Assembly (NCBI GenBank): GCA_958295815.1
Contig: OY282374.1
Span: forward strand, 2,748,856-2,812,855
Direction of reading: 5' to 3'
Length of the DNA: 64,000 nucleotides
Source: Candidatus Poribacteria bacterium
GTDB taxonomy: Bacteria > Poribacteria > WGA-4E > WGA-3G
This document shows, piece by piece, positions 16,849 to 25,277 of this stretch. Numbering within the stretch: position 1 is the stretch's first letter; the number at the start of each line of letters is the position of its first letter. Both the position numbers and the translations under genes were made by a program. Under the pieces are notes generated by a model, which was not told where the DNA came from, did not search any database, and saw only the letters and a list, made by a program, of their open reading frames with translations.

Positions 16849-18834
16849 CTACTTCAGGATAACCATTTTGCGTATGGATGAAATATTATCAGTTTGCAGT
16901 TGATAGAAATAGACACCGCTCGCAACCCGTTCACCTAAACTGTTGCGACCGTCCCAATACGCCGCACGGTCTCTATCAGTATAGTAGCCTGCTGTCTGAT
17001 GCCCAAGCGGTAAGATACGTACTACGCTGCCCTTTGTATCGTAGACGATAATTTGGACCTCGCCGTTGGTTGCGAGTTGATAGGGTATCCATGTCTCTGG
17101 GTTAAATGGATTGGGGTAGTTTGGCAGAAGTGCTGTTACTGTGGGGAGCAACGCCACAAGCATTTGTTCTAACACCAAAACGCCGCGCTGAAATGTAGCA
17201 TCTGTCAGGTTAATTTGCCTCGCTTCTTGGAGCCACTGGTATATCTGGGCATGTGTAGGAGCGACCTCAAAATTGCGATCCGATAACGTGGGTGCGGCAG
17301 CTGCATCGACTATTGCCCCCGCAACCAAAGTTAGATCCACGATATTTACGATGCCATCTGCATTTACATCTGACATATTTTTTCCTATTTTCCCAAAGTG
17401 AGATGCAACAAGCACCAAATCTTGGATATTTACGATACTATCGCCGTTCACATCGCCATCTGGTCCTTGTGGTTCTGTTATCTGCGCATTTTGAATCCGA
17501 GGACACGAACCTTCACCAGTACTATCGGTTAGCAGTATCTTAGATAACTTCAACACGGAGTTCTTGACTGCAATAACTTCAAATGTTAGCGTGGCAAGCG
17601 TTCCACCCCCATTACTTTCACCACCGGGAGAGGTAGCTACTAATGTTACTGTGTCCTCTGCTCCAACAAATGCGCCTGTTGAGAGATAATCCCCATTTTC
17701 ACCTGAAACATAACGGAGCGCAGTGGAATCAAACTGTAAGGTTGCCTGATAACTTACCACAGCTTTCCCATCAGCAATATCAACGGAAAACATTAATTGT
17801 GATCCGGGAGCAGGAGACTGTACATTGGAGGGTGAAATACTAACAAAGCCGTTAGCGTTGGAGTAAGGGGCAATATCCCACAACAGAATTGTTTGGTCCC
17901 TACTACCGCTTGCAAGTGTATTGCCATTCGGGGAAAACGAGGCAGAATAAACATCGTCCATATGTCCTGAAAGGGTATGTTTATGTTCTCCAGTCTCAGC
18001 ATCCCATAAACGGATCGTCTCGTCAACGTACCCACCAACACTTGCCAAAGTACAACCATCCGGAGAATACAGGACCGACGTAACTTCACCAATATGATCT
18101 GAAAGTGTCTGTTTAAGCTTTCCTGTCGCTACATCCCATAAACGGACTGTATTGTCGAAGTATCCTCCTGCACTTGCTAGGGTCCGACCGTCTGGAGAAT
18201 AAGCCACTGATAAAACTGTACGTGTATGTCCCGTAAGCAATCCAACTTCAGTTCCTAGTTGTAGATCATAAAGCCAAATACCAAGGTTGTTCCCGACTGC
18301 AAGCTGAGCACCATCAGGTGAATAAGCAACTGACTGTATACCCGGAACAGGTCTGTTGAGAGTTAACTTGGTACGTCCCGTTTCGGCATCCCATAAACGA
18401 ATCCCATTAGAACCTCCTCCCGCCAAGGTGCCACCATCTGGAGAATATACAACAGAATGGACATAACCAGAAAAGCCAGTAAGTGTTAACTTGCGGTGAC
18501 CGGTCTCTGTATCCCACAAAGATCCTCCACTTGAAAGGGTACGACCATCTGGAGAATACACGACTGAACGACCACCATCAGTAAGCGTCAACTTGTGTTC
18601 TCCAGTCACAGCATCCCACAGATCTACCTTACCGGAACTACCGCTGGCGAGTGTCCTACCATCTGGAGAATATGTCACAGCGGTTACACCACCACCTCTC
18701 CCGAGGCGAGCTATAGCACCTTCAGGTAACCCCAACTGTGTAAAACCTTGGGCAAAGGCGTCTGTCAAATAAAAAATTGGAACGAAAAATATAATTAAAA
18801 AGATAGAAAGGTTTTTGTTTTTCAAGTGCATCAT
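16849..18834 (-). CDS. Secreted WD40 propeller-cohesin-dockerin protein with FlgD-like C-terminal domain
   Basis: A 661-residue exported protein. Signal segment at residues 8-29 (ending AFAQ). Seven WD40 repeats (YSPDG-x-LASG...LWD) span residues about 45-330, enough for one seven-bladed propeller. A cohesin-like beta domain covers about 335-450 (GSQLMFSVDI, GGTLATLTFEVIA). A dockerin with two calcium loops (DVNGDSIVNIQDL, DVNADGIVNIVDL) lies at about 457-510. A FlgD-like or sorting-type domain begins NYPNPFNPETWIPYQLA near residue 573 and ends RKMVILK. The cohesin and dockerin suggest assembly with other surface proteins. Ribosome site AAAGGAGAATG. Paralogous in layout to the genes at 19.0 and 28.0 kb. 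Confidence 0.9.
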   Translation of the reverse strand: MMHLKNKNLSIFLIIFFVPIFYLTDAFAQGFTQLGLPEGAIARLGRGGGVTAVTYSPDGRTLASGSSGKVDLWDAVTGEHKLTLTDGGRSVVYSPDGRTLSSGGSLWDTETGHRKLTLTGFSGYVHSVVYSPDGGTLAGGGSNGIRLWDAETGRTKLTLNRPVPGIQSVAYSPDGAQLAVGNNLGIWLYDLQLGTEVGLLTGHTRTVLSVAYSPDGRTLASAGGYFDNTVRLWDVATGKLKQTLSDHIGEVTSVLYSPDGCTLASVGGYVDETIRLWDAETGEHKHTLSGHMDDVYSASFSPNGNTLASGSRDQTILLWDIAPYSNANGFVSISPSNVQSPAPGSQLMFSVDIADGKAVVSYQATLQFDSTALRYVSGENGDYLSTGAFVGAEDTVTLVATSPGGESNGGGTLATLTFEVIAVKNSVLKLSKILLTDSTGEGSCPRIQNAQITEPQGPDGDVNGDSIVNIQDLVLVASHFGKIGKNMSDVNADGIVNIVDLTLVAGAIVDAAAAPTLSDRNFEVAPTHAQIYQWLQEARQINLTDATFQRGVLVLEQMLVALLPTVTALLPNYPNPFNPETWIPYQLATNGEVQIIVYDTKGSVVRILPLGHQTAGYYTDRDRAAYWDGRNSLGERVASGVYFYQLQTDNISSIRKMVILK

Positions 18835-19012
18835 TCTCCTTTATGGTAATGGGATACAGAATTAACCTGAATTAATTCCACAAGATGATAGTGGAAACTT
18901 AAAGCATACCTTATTTTCAGTCTATAGGTTAAAATTAACTTTCGAAAGAGACACCAATTTCCTCTAATTTATCAATCTGTACTGTTCTGGATCGGATAAC
19001 AAATGTTTTTCT

Positions 19013-21730
19013 CTACTTCAAAATAACCATTTTACGAGCGAATGATCTGTTATCGGTAAATAGATGATAGAAGTACACACCGCTTGCAACGCGCTCTCCT
19101 ATAGCGTTACGCCCATCCCAATACGCAGCACTCTGTCGGTCCGTATAGTACCCGGCACGTTGATGCCCAATATATAGTATCCTAATTTCCATGCCCTTTA
19201 TGTCATAAATCGAAATCCTCACAGTGCTGTCAGTTGCCAGTTGGTAAGGTATCCATGTTTCCGGGTTGAATGGATTCGGATAGTTTGCAAGTAACTGTGT
19301 GTCGCCAGGAAGTGTGGCAATCACAGGTGCTGCTGTAGCTGCATCATCTACTTCAAAACGGACAATTTCAGTGAAGTCCGCCTGAAGCTTGTTGTCTGCC
19401 TTATCCCATACCGTCATCTCAGCCAATCCCCAGATACCGGGAGCACTCCCGACAGGTAAGATAATTGTCTTTTCATAAATTTCATAGACAGTTGGATCTC
19501 GGGAAAAATAGACACCCCAAAAATCCTTATCGTAATGTCTAAAGAAGTGCGTTACACCTTGAGGGTCGCGTAAACGCATGTCTGTTTTTGCATATCCGCT
19601 GATGTCATCCTTAACGCGAAAAGTGATGTTAACCCGCGTCTCACCATTTGGAGCTTCTGGATGCATTGACTTTGCTTGAATTGTAATTCGATTTAAATCA
19701 AGCACAGATGGATTTAAATCCGGGTTTGTCGTCTGAATTTCAATAGATGCTGGCAACTCATCATCCCCACCTTCTGTGAAGTATACCATATTGCTGTTTT
19801 CTGCTAAATCTTTCATGGAAATGCGATTAATTTTGTAAGTGCCACTTGGAAAATAGTCAGGCACAGGAAGTTGAACACTTGCCTCCCAGAGTCCATCTCC
19901 TTCTTGGATATATTCTCCCCATTTTTCTACATGGGAGTAGGTTTCGTCACGGTCATCGTTTATTCCTGCATAAACTCCACTAATCCCATTCTTCTCAACA
20001 AGTTTCCAACGCGCGGTCACAATTTGATAGGCTTTTCCTTCTCCAGTGGTTGCATCGGATAAAGTGAGTTGCATTGAGTTGGGAATATATTGTGGGGCTT
20101 CAGTATCTGCAAGCGGATTCTCAATATAAAGTTTCCAGCCAAAATCGATTGTTGGAGCTGCGAGTCTCTCATTACGTTGGGCATCCCAGATTCGGATAGT
20201 GTCTGGTGCCCAGTAACCATTTGCTGCATATTTTGATAACATTGCCTGTCCGCGCAAAATGTGTCCAGAAGCAACGTGCGTTCCATTAGCATCAATTGGA
20301 GACAACCACGCAAGGTCAAAAAAAGTGCCTTCCTCACTAAAAACTCGAATATATGCGGTTTGTGCAGTATCTAATTCACTTTCCCCATGAATTTCAATCT
20401 CTACTGATATGAGTTTATCTTCCTCGGGCTCCCCTTCAACCATTATATCAACCCGTATGATTCGTCCTGGATATACGTAGTCCGGGTAGAGATTGTAAAC
20501 CTCAAATGTTAAATCCTCTCGTATTTTTGAAATATAACGGGTACCATGCATGACTCGGTTTTGAATAAATTCATATTTGGCAGGTGAACGAGAGCGAAGT
20601 TTGTCAGGATTTACGATGTAATAACTAATGCTCTCTGCCATATCCTCATTCGGATTTACATTGTGCGCGTAGGCTGAAACGAACTCAACCTGTTTGGTCG
20701 TTGACCAACCATCTTTATCATCGGGATTTTTAAACCAGCCGCCGTGCTCGATCCAATCTTGTTTGAGTTGCTCGTCAAAAAGATGTGCCCACAGGAAATG
20801 CGCTTTTTCATGGAGGATCAAACGGTAGATATAATCTGGACCTTGCCCCTTGAAAGCAGATTCCATAAATTCAATATAGCCTGCACTCGGCCATGCGACA
20901 GCGGGCGCACCTGGGTAAAGTGGATGTGGTGTTCCATCTAAACGTCGGACGAGATATTTCAACCCCGGCGTTTTGAGCATGCCTGATGGATACTCCTCAA
21001 GCATAGATACAAGTGCTATCAGCTCTTCGGATTTAAAGGTTGAGAAGCGACCCGCGTGTTCACCTGTCGTGTGTCGTGTGAGTTCGCTATAATCGGGGAT
21101 GTTTGTCCTAACTGCGTAGCGTTCTTGTAATATACGCTCAAGTGCGTATCTATCTGCTCCATTATCAGTTACAAACCGAACTACTCCGCTATGAAGCCGT
21201 TTGGAAAAATACCTACCTCGAACACCCTCAATTTCTGCTAACAATGGATTCGCATATGTAAACACAGCACGAGCAATAGTGACAATTCTCTGTTCGCCTT
21301 GGTATTTAATGGTGATGTCCCCTTGAATGTGCCTGTCCCTAAGTCTCCATATAGAAGGTTGTACTCTAGGGATTCCATCACGAGGGTTGTTTGTTTCTTG
21401 CGGTACGGATTCAAAAGTTTGGAGCAACCTGTAAGCACGACCTGGACTCCATTCAGGACCAAGATATACAGAATACTTTCGCATTAACGCCAAGGAGGCA
21501 CTATGGGACGCGATCTGTATCGGCTCGTCGAGTATTGTCACCTCTATAGGTTTAATAATCGATGCGCTTTCACTGCCTTCTGGGGTTTCATCTATCTTCC
21601 ATTGGTAGGTAAAAGGTTCGCTTTGAGCGTAGGGATTGCAAATCCCTCCTACGATAAGGATAATTAAAATTAGAGAGAATCTGAAGGTTTTCACAATTCT
21701 TTCGATGATAGGATAGGCTTGTGTAGGCAT
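19013..21730 (-). CDS. Secreted HExxH metallopeptidase-like protein with FlgD-like C-terminal domain
   Basis: A 905-residue exported protein. The N-terminal signal segment (residues 14-35) ends near NPYAQ. A putative zincin centre is H307-E-K-A-H311 in ILHEKAHFLWAHLFD, with a downstream glutamate in NEDMAESISYY (about residue 363), a gluzincin-like spacing recalling the anthrax lethal factor type. The middle part (about 420-800) is several beta-sandwich segments, one with an AEITV-like bacterial Ig look. The end (from about 815) is NYPNPFNPETWIPYQLA ... RKMVILK. It is probably a surface or secreted peptidase, with the substrate unknown. A REP hairpin lies inside the signal-peptide coding part (21632-21652). 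Confidence 0.8.
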   Translation of the reverse strand: MPTQAYPIIERIVKTFRFSLILIILIVGGICNPYAQSEPFTYQWKIDETPEGSESASIIKPIEVTILDEPIQIASHSASLALMRKYSVYLGPEWSPGRAYRLLQTFESVPQETNNPRDGIPRVQPSIWRLRDRHIQGDITIKYQGEQRIVTIARAVFTYANPLLAEIEGVRGRYFSKRLHSGVVRFVTDNGADRYALERILQERYAVRTNIPDYSELTRHTTGEHAGRFSTFKSEELIALVSMLEEYPSGMLKTPGLKYLVRRLDGTPHPLYPGAPAVAWPSAGYIEFMESAFKGQGPDYIYRLILHEKAHFLWAHLFDEQLKQDWIEHGGWFKNPDDKDGWSTTKQVEFVSAYAHNVNPNEDMAESISYYIVNPDKLRSRSPAKYEFIQNRVMHGTRYISKIREDLTFEVYNLYPDYVYPGRIIRVDIMVEGEPEEDKLISVEIEIHGESELDTAQTAYIRVFSEEGTFFDLAWLSPIDANGTHVASGHILRGQAMLSKYAANGYWAPDTIRIWDAQRNERLAAPTIDFGWKLYIENPLADTEAPQYIPNSMQLTLSDATTGEGKAYQIVTARWKLVEKNGISGVYAGINDDRDETYSHVEKWGEYIQEGDGLWEASVQLPVPDYFPSGTYKINRISMKDLAENSNMVYFTEGGDDELPASIEIQTTNPDLNPSVLDLNRITIQAKSMHPEAPNGETRVNITFRVKDDISGYAKTDMRLRDPQGVTHFFRHYDKDFWGVYFSRDPTVYEIYEKTIILPVGSAPGIWGLAEMTVWDKADNKLQADFTEIVRFEVDDAATAAPVIATLPGDTQLLANYPNPFNPETWIPYQLATDSTVRISIYDIKGMEIRILYIGHQRAGYYTDRQSAAYWDGRNAIGERVASGVYFYHLFTDNRSFARKMVILK
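21632..21652 (-). repeat. REP-like hairpin inside a coding sequence
   Basis: GGGATT at 21632-21637, loop GCA, AATCCC at 21641-21646, then TCCTAC. Read on the minus strand it encodes VGGICNPYA within the signal peptide of the 905-residue metallopeptidase-like protein. The sequence is the same class as the intergenic REP copies. Confidence 0.75.
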
Positions 21731-21822
21731 CTGTATTCCTTACAAACAGATTAACTTGAATGAAGTGTCAGCATTAAGAATACCACATTGTACCGAAAGC
21801 GTCAAGATTTCTTGTACGGTTT

Positions 21823-21856
21823 TCAATGGTCGGGATTCGGAGATCCCTCCTACAGA
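21823..21856. repeat. REP-like hairpin (GGGAT-TCGGAG-ATCCC)
   Basis: A single copy, GGTCGGGATTCGGAGATCCC followed by TCCTACAGAA, in the gap upstream of the metallopeptidase gene. Confidence 0.8.
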
Positions 21857-21927
21857 ACCGGAAAGAGGCAGAAGTTGGGAAATATGCACATCGCGAACGG
21901 AAAACAAGGGATAATTTGTTAATAACG

Positions 21928-21956
21928 TTGACTTTATATATTAAATAGTGTATAAT
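21928..21956 (+). promoter_or_regulatory. Strong sigma70-type promoter
   Basis: TTGACT at 21928-21933, a 17-base spacer, and a perfect TATAAT at 21951-21956. This is among the best consensus promoters in the window, but the next confident gene starts almost 700 bases downstream. A small open frame at 22037, with its own GGAGG, is the nearest possible target. Confidence 0.7.
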
Positions 21957-22036
21957 GCGCGGAAATCTGGCGAATTATTCTGTAACACGTGATAATTTAC
22001 TGTTTGGGGCAAAACCTTACTCTGGAGGTCCCAATA

Positions 22037-22339
22037 ATGAATTCCCGACACTGTGTTCACTTCGCATCGCAAGGTTCTACTGGCTCGGATTCGTTGGCAA
22101 TTTTGCGCCTCCGCAACGACGAATTGATAAGTATCGGTCTCTATTATCAGCTGGCAGTCAACAACGGCGTAAAAAGTCGGGGTTACAAACCCCTCCCACA
22201 AAGAGCGGATCCATGTGTCCATTTCTATCAACTGCGAGCGGATGAGACTCCGCTTCCTGCGGAAGATGGGAATCCTCAACGGTTGAGGTCGGCGTCAATA
22301 GTAGAAAGTAACGACTTAATGTGGATCAGGAATTGTTGA
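22037..22339 (+). CDS. Possible small protein, unknown function, containing an in-frame REP element
   Basis: A 100-codon frame starting at ATG 22037, with GGAGG at 22024-22028 (eight-base spacing), about 80 bases behind the strong promoter at 21928. I do not recognise the protein. It has no signal peptide or membrane segment. Codons 48-60 are a translated REP hairpin (SRGYKPLPQ), inserted in frame. In favour are the promoter and ribosome site. Against are the lack of family signal, Arg-rich unstructured text and the repeat. The alternative is a non-coding leader or a decayed gene. Confidence 0.35.
   Translation: MNSRHCVHFASQGSTGSDSLAILRLRNDELISIGLYYQLAVNNGVKSRGYKPLPQRADPCVHFYQLRADETPLPAEDGNPQRLRSASIVESNDLMWIRNC
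22171..22204. repeat. REP-like hairpin (GGGGTT-ACA-AACCCC)
   Basis: Stem GGGGTT / AACCCC with TCCCACAAAGAG tail. It lies inside the small open frame at 22037-22339. The same tail is seen at 33.0-33.2 kb. Confidence 0.8.
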
Positions 22340-22367
22340 TCGGCATTGGGTTATTTTTTTCTTTTAC

Positions 22368-22491
22368 AGAACTTATGCAAATTGAACAGAAATAGCGTGT
22401 ATTTAACCCCCTAAAGAATCAACGGTATGAATGCCTCATGGCATTCCCCGCCCCTTATCAGGGGGACTTTATGAGGAAATGCGTAAGTTCT
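22368..22491. mobile_element. MITE-like element with terminal inverted repeats, copy 1
   Basis: A 124-base element. Left end AGAACTTATGCA (from 22368) and right end TGCGTAAGTTCT (to 22491) are inverted copies with one mismatch. Inside is AACCCCCTAAAGAATCAACG, then GGTATGAATGCCTCATGGCA (itself an inverted pair around GCCTCATGGC) and TTATCAGGGGGACTTT. Copies occur at 31779 and 61554. No protein is encoded, so it is non-autonomous. No clear target-site duplication is visible. Confidence 0.75.
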
Positions 22492-22637
22492 ATTCTGTTA
22501 ATAAGTGCGGCATTTTCCTGTTGTGTTACCCAAAACGGTAAGGATTTCTAAGTTGATTTATTAACAATGCTATCCGCAATTTCGTTTTATGGGATAGGAT
22601 TTAACTCTCCCCAGTCAGGGACGAGGAGGAAATTCTG

Positions 22638-23066
22638 ATGGAAGCCCTCAAGCGAATTATAGGCGTTGTGCTTATCGTCATTGCGGCGATCGTCGCCATC
22701 CATACAGTTCTTGAGCCTATTTACCACACTTCGACCGATGATAACCCCTATAGTCCCATTTGGAACTATATTAACCCGCTCTCTGCTATCTCATTAATTC
22801 TGGGAGTGATATTCGGCTATATCCGCATGAGCCGTGCGGGTGAGGACGCAAGCGTTCAAGAGTTTATAGCGGGGAATACGCTATTCTACGGCTTTATGTT
22901 CGCATCCATAATCTTCTTCTGGAACTGGTTCGGCATCAGTGGGGTCGGGCAAGACTTTACTGGCGTGGGTCATGGAACCCGAGGATTGGTGTGGATTCTC
23001 GTCGATGCAACCCTCCCATTGTTGAATGGTGCGATGGGTGTTCATCTGCTGCGCTCGAGTGGATAG
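22638..23066 (+). CDS. Small integral membrane protein of unknown function
   Basis: A 142-residue protein with four likely membrane helices (about residues 6-26, 48-66, 83-103, 118-138). Between the first two is a short loop HTSTDDNPYSPIWNYIN. I do not recognise a family. It has a good ribosome site (GAGGAGGAAATTCTG before the ATG). The nearest upstream candidate promoter is far away. It is followed by a rho-independent terminator at 23101, so it is likely a single-gene transcript. Confidence 0.75.
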   Translation: MEALKRIIGVVLIVIAAIVAIHTVLEPIYHTSTDDNPYSPIWNYINPLSAISLILGVIFGYIRMSRAGEDASVQEFIAGNTLFYGFMFASIIFFWNWFGISGVGQDFTGVGHGTRGLVWILVDATLPLLNGAMGVHLLRSSG

Positions 23067-23100
23067 GTAATAGGGTTGTCTTTGTAACGGACCTAAATGT

Positions 23101-23137
23101 AAAGCGCGTGCTTCTATGTGCGCGCTTTATTTTTTTA
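23101..23137 (+). terminator. Rho-independent terminator after the 142-residue membrane protein
   Basis: Stem AAAGCGCG (23101-23108) pairs with CGCGCTTT (23121-23128), a 12-base loop between, then ATTTTTTT. It lies 35 bases after the stop. Confidence 0.85.
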
Positions 23138-23193
23138 TGGATTTTTTTAGGGATTGTTGATAGTCTTAAGATGGCGGTCAGCGGTCAGGGACA

Positions 23194-23518
23194 AGGGTTA
23201 TAAGTTATAAGTTATAAGTTATAAGTTATAAGTTAAGAGTCGGGAAGTCAGGTGTCGGGATTACAAATCCCTCCTACAGAAGATAAGAAGTTAAGTCGGG
23301 ATGCGGAGATCTATCCTACAGGGTTATAAGTTATAAGTTAAGAGTCGGGAAGTTAGGGTCGGGATTACAAATCCCTCCTACAGAAGATAAAAAGTCAAGT
23401 CGGGATGCGGAGATCTATCCTACAGGGTTATAAGTTATAAGTTATAAGTTATAAGTTAAGAGTCGGGAAGTCAGGTGTCGGGATTACAAATCCCTCCTAC
23501 AGAAGATAAGAATCTAAA
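23194..23518. repeat. Composite tandem repeat (TTATAAG runs + two REP hairpin types)
   Basis: Almost three copies of a unit of about 100-130 bases. Each has a run of TTATAAG heptamers (2-5 copies), AGAGTCGGGAAGT(C/T)AGG, a GGGATTACAAATCCCTCC hairpin with TACAGAAGATAA, and a GTCGGGATGCGGAGATCTAT hairpin with CCTACAGG. The third copy stops after the first hairpin, just before the aldolase ribosome site. Heptamer number differs between copies, as expected of slippage. Confidence 0.88.
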
Positions 23519-23529
23519 GGGAGATATTT

Positions 23530-24285
23530 ATGGAAATAAGACCGAATCGAGTTAAACAGAAGTTAGCAGATGGTGATCTGGCGTATGTTATTTCGGGGTT
23601 AACGAATGCCGATGATATAGATATTTTCGGTCCGAACGGATTCGACGGTGTGTGGTTGGAAGGTGAACACGGCGCGGTTGATGCGTCTCGACTTGGGGAC
23701 TTGACGCGGGCATGTGATCTCTGGGGTATGACCTCTATCACACGCGTTAATCGCAACGATCAAGGTCTTATCTATCGCACATTGGATTGTGGTTCAATGG
23801 GTATCTGTGTCCCACACGTCAACACGAAAGCGGAGGCACAGAACGTTGTGGATGGCACGAAGTTCGCACCGATCGGTCACCGCGGTATGTATACCAGTCG
23901 GCAAGGTTATGGTGTGGACGACTATTTTGATGTTGCCAACTCGCAAACGCTCGTGATCGTCTTGATTGAAGATATTGTCGCGGTTAATAATCTGGACGAG
24001 ATCCTTACCGTCGATCATATTGACGTGTTTTTCGTTGCACCGTCAGATTTAGCGACTTCTATGGGTCACATCGGGAACCTTACGCACCCGGATGTCCAGA
24101 GCACCATAGATTCTGCGCTCGCTCGTATTCAAGCGGCGGGACGGGTTGCTGGAACTTTGACGACGGACGCGACTGTTAAAAAGTATGTACAAGCAGGCGT
24201 ACGGTTTTTGATGACTGGTGTTGGGGGATGGATTACGGCGGGTGCAGCAGCGTTCAAAGAGAGTGCGGAAGGCGCGAAGTCCTGA
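23530..24285 (+). CDS. HpcH/HpaI aldolase family protein (2-keto-3-deoxy sugar-acid aldolase-like)
   Basis: A 251-residue class II metal-dependent aldolase of the HpcH/HpaI family, a TIM barrel that splits 2-keto-3-deoxy acids into pyruvate and an aldehyde. Features: GVWLEGEHGAVD with the catalytic His and acid, the phosphate or substrate Arg in TRVNR, the GICVPHVNTKAEA strand, and metal-binding Glu in VLIEDI with a later Asp in VAPSDLATSMG. With the L-fuconate-dehydratase-like gene 1 kb downstream (opposite strand) it may act on 2-keto-3-deoxy-fuconate or -rhamnonate. That pathway link is an inference. Ribosome site AAAGGGAGA. Confidence 0.9.
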   Translation: MEIRPNRVKQKLADGDLAYVISGLTNADDIDIFGPNGFDGVWLEGEHGAVDASRLGDLTRACDLWGMTSITRVNRNDQGLIYRTLDCGSMGICVPHVNTKAEAQNVVDGTKFAPIGHRGMYTSRQGYGVDDYFDVANSQTLVIVLIEDIVAVNNLDEILTVDHIDVFFVAPSDLATSMGHIGNLTHPDVQSTIDSALARIQAAGRVAGTLTTDATVKKYVQAGVRFLMTGVGGWITAGAAAFKESAEGAKS

Positions 24286-24396
24286 AGTATTTGAAGTGGC
24301 GGCGGACTTGTTTTTTATGGAAAAGCATGGCCGCTGCCATATATGCGATGGCGGCTTTTGCACACTAATTCAGATTAGAATATCTAACAAATTTTG

Positions 24397-24410
24397 TGAT
24401 ACAATATACT
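24397..24410 (+). promoter_or_regulatory. Possible extended -10 promoter for the Uma2 gene
   Basis: TGATACAAT at about 24397-24405 fits an extended -10 (TGn + TACAAT), overlapping TATACT at 24405-24410. There is no convincing -35. The Uma2 gene starts about 35-40 bases downstream. Confidence 0.4.
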
Positions 24411-24444
24411 TAAATTACACTATTTAAAAACGGGAGGCAGCATA

Positions 24445-25140
24445 ATGCAGAAACAAGTAAAAGCAGCACCAACAGTCGTCTATCCCGAATCAGATGGAAA
24501 ACCTATGGCAGAATCCGATCGACATCGAAAATTAATGGTGGATTTCATTCTCATGCTTGAAGATCATTTCAAGGATGTCAATGACGTGTATATCTCTGGA
24601 AATCTGCTGATGTATTATGAAGAGGGAAATATCTATAAATCTGTGTTTCCTGATGTGTTCGTCGTCTTCGGGGTCAGTAAAAAAGATCGTCGCACTTACA
24701 GAACGTGGGAGGAGGGACACACACCTGATTTTGTGTTAGAGGTCGCGAGTCCAAGCACATATAACAAGGATATAACCGACAAGAAAGAACTGTACGCATC
24801 TGTGCTTGGTGTTCGTGAGTATTACATCTATGACCCTTATGGAGAGGTATATCCACATTTTCAAGGGTATCGTCTGGTAGATGGTGTGTATGAAGCAATA
24901 GAATTTGTAGCTGGACGCTTGTCGTCAGTTGTGTTAGGTTTGGAATTAGGTGAGCGCGATGGGATTCTGAGTCTCTACGATACGAGTCGTTCAGGGTGGA
25001 TCTCACCACCTAAAGAGCGGATTACGGACGCTGAAACTCGTGCCTCACAAGCAGAAGCACGCGCTGAAAATGCAGAAGCTGAACTTGCTAAGGCTTTGGC
25101 TGCTCTGAAACGCCTTCAGGAAAAGACGGACGATAATTGA
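24445..25140 (+). CDS. Uma2 family endonuclease-like protein (DUF820) with C-terminal coiled coil
   Basis: A 231-residue PD-(D/E)xK-type protein of the Uma2/DUF820 family. Conserved features are the acidic Asp in VFPDVFVVF (D70), Glu in FVLEVASPST (E99), D109/K113 in KDITDKKELYASVLGV, and EYYIYDP. The family is abundant in cyanobacteria and Poribacteria-like genomes, and its biological role is poorly known. Residues about 190-228 form an Ala/Glu-rich coiled coil (ETRASQAEARAENAEAELAK), which suggests oligomer formation. Ribosome site GGGAGGCAGCATA. It sits alone between the aldolase and the fuconate dehydratase. Confidence 0.88.
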   Translation: MQKQVKAAPTVVYPESDGKPMAESDRHRKLMVDFILMLEDHFKDVNDVYISGNLLMYYEEGNIYKSVFPDVFVVFGVSKKDRRTYRTWEEGHTPDFVLEVASPSTYNKDITDKKELYASVLGVREYYIYDPYGEVYPHFQGYRLVDGVYEAIEFVAGRLSSVVLGLELGERDGILSLYDTSRSGWISPPKERITDAETRASQAEARAENAEAELAKALAALKRLQEKTDDN

Positions 25141-25277
25141 CCCTGAGAATAGGAATGTGTGATAGGTGTATTCGTTCGGGCACGGGGACCCGAACAAACA
25201 TACGGATGGAGACGAAGGATGCCTTCAGGCACGCGGACCCGAACAAACATGCGGATGCCGGTAGAGTGCTTCGGAAA

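Noticed and set aside
21957..22637. tmRNA, 6S RNA or RNase P RNA behind the strong promoter
   Set aside because: No tRNA-like ends, no RNase P consensus segments and no long 6S-like duplex could be seen; the REP and MITE content speaks against a structured housekeeping RNA.
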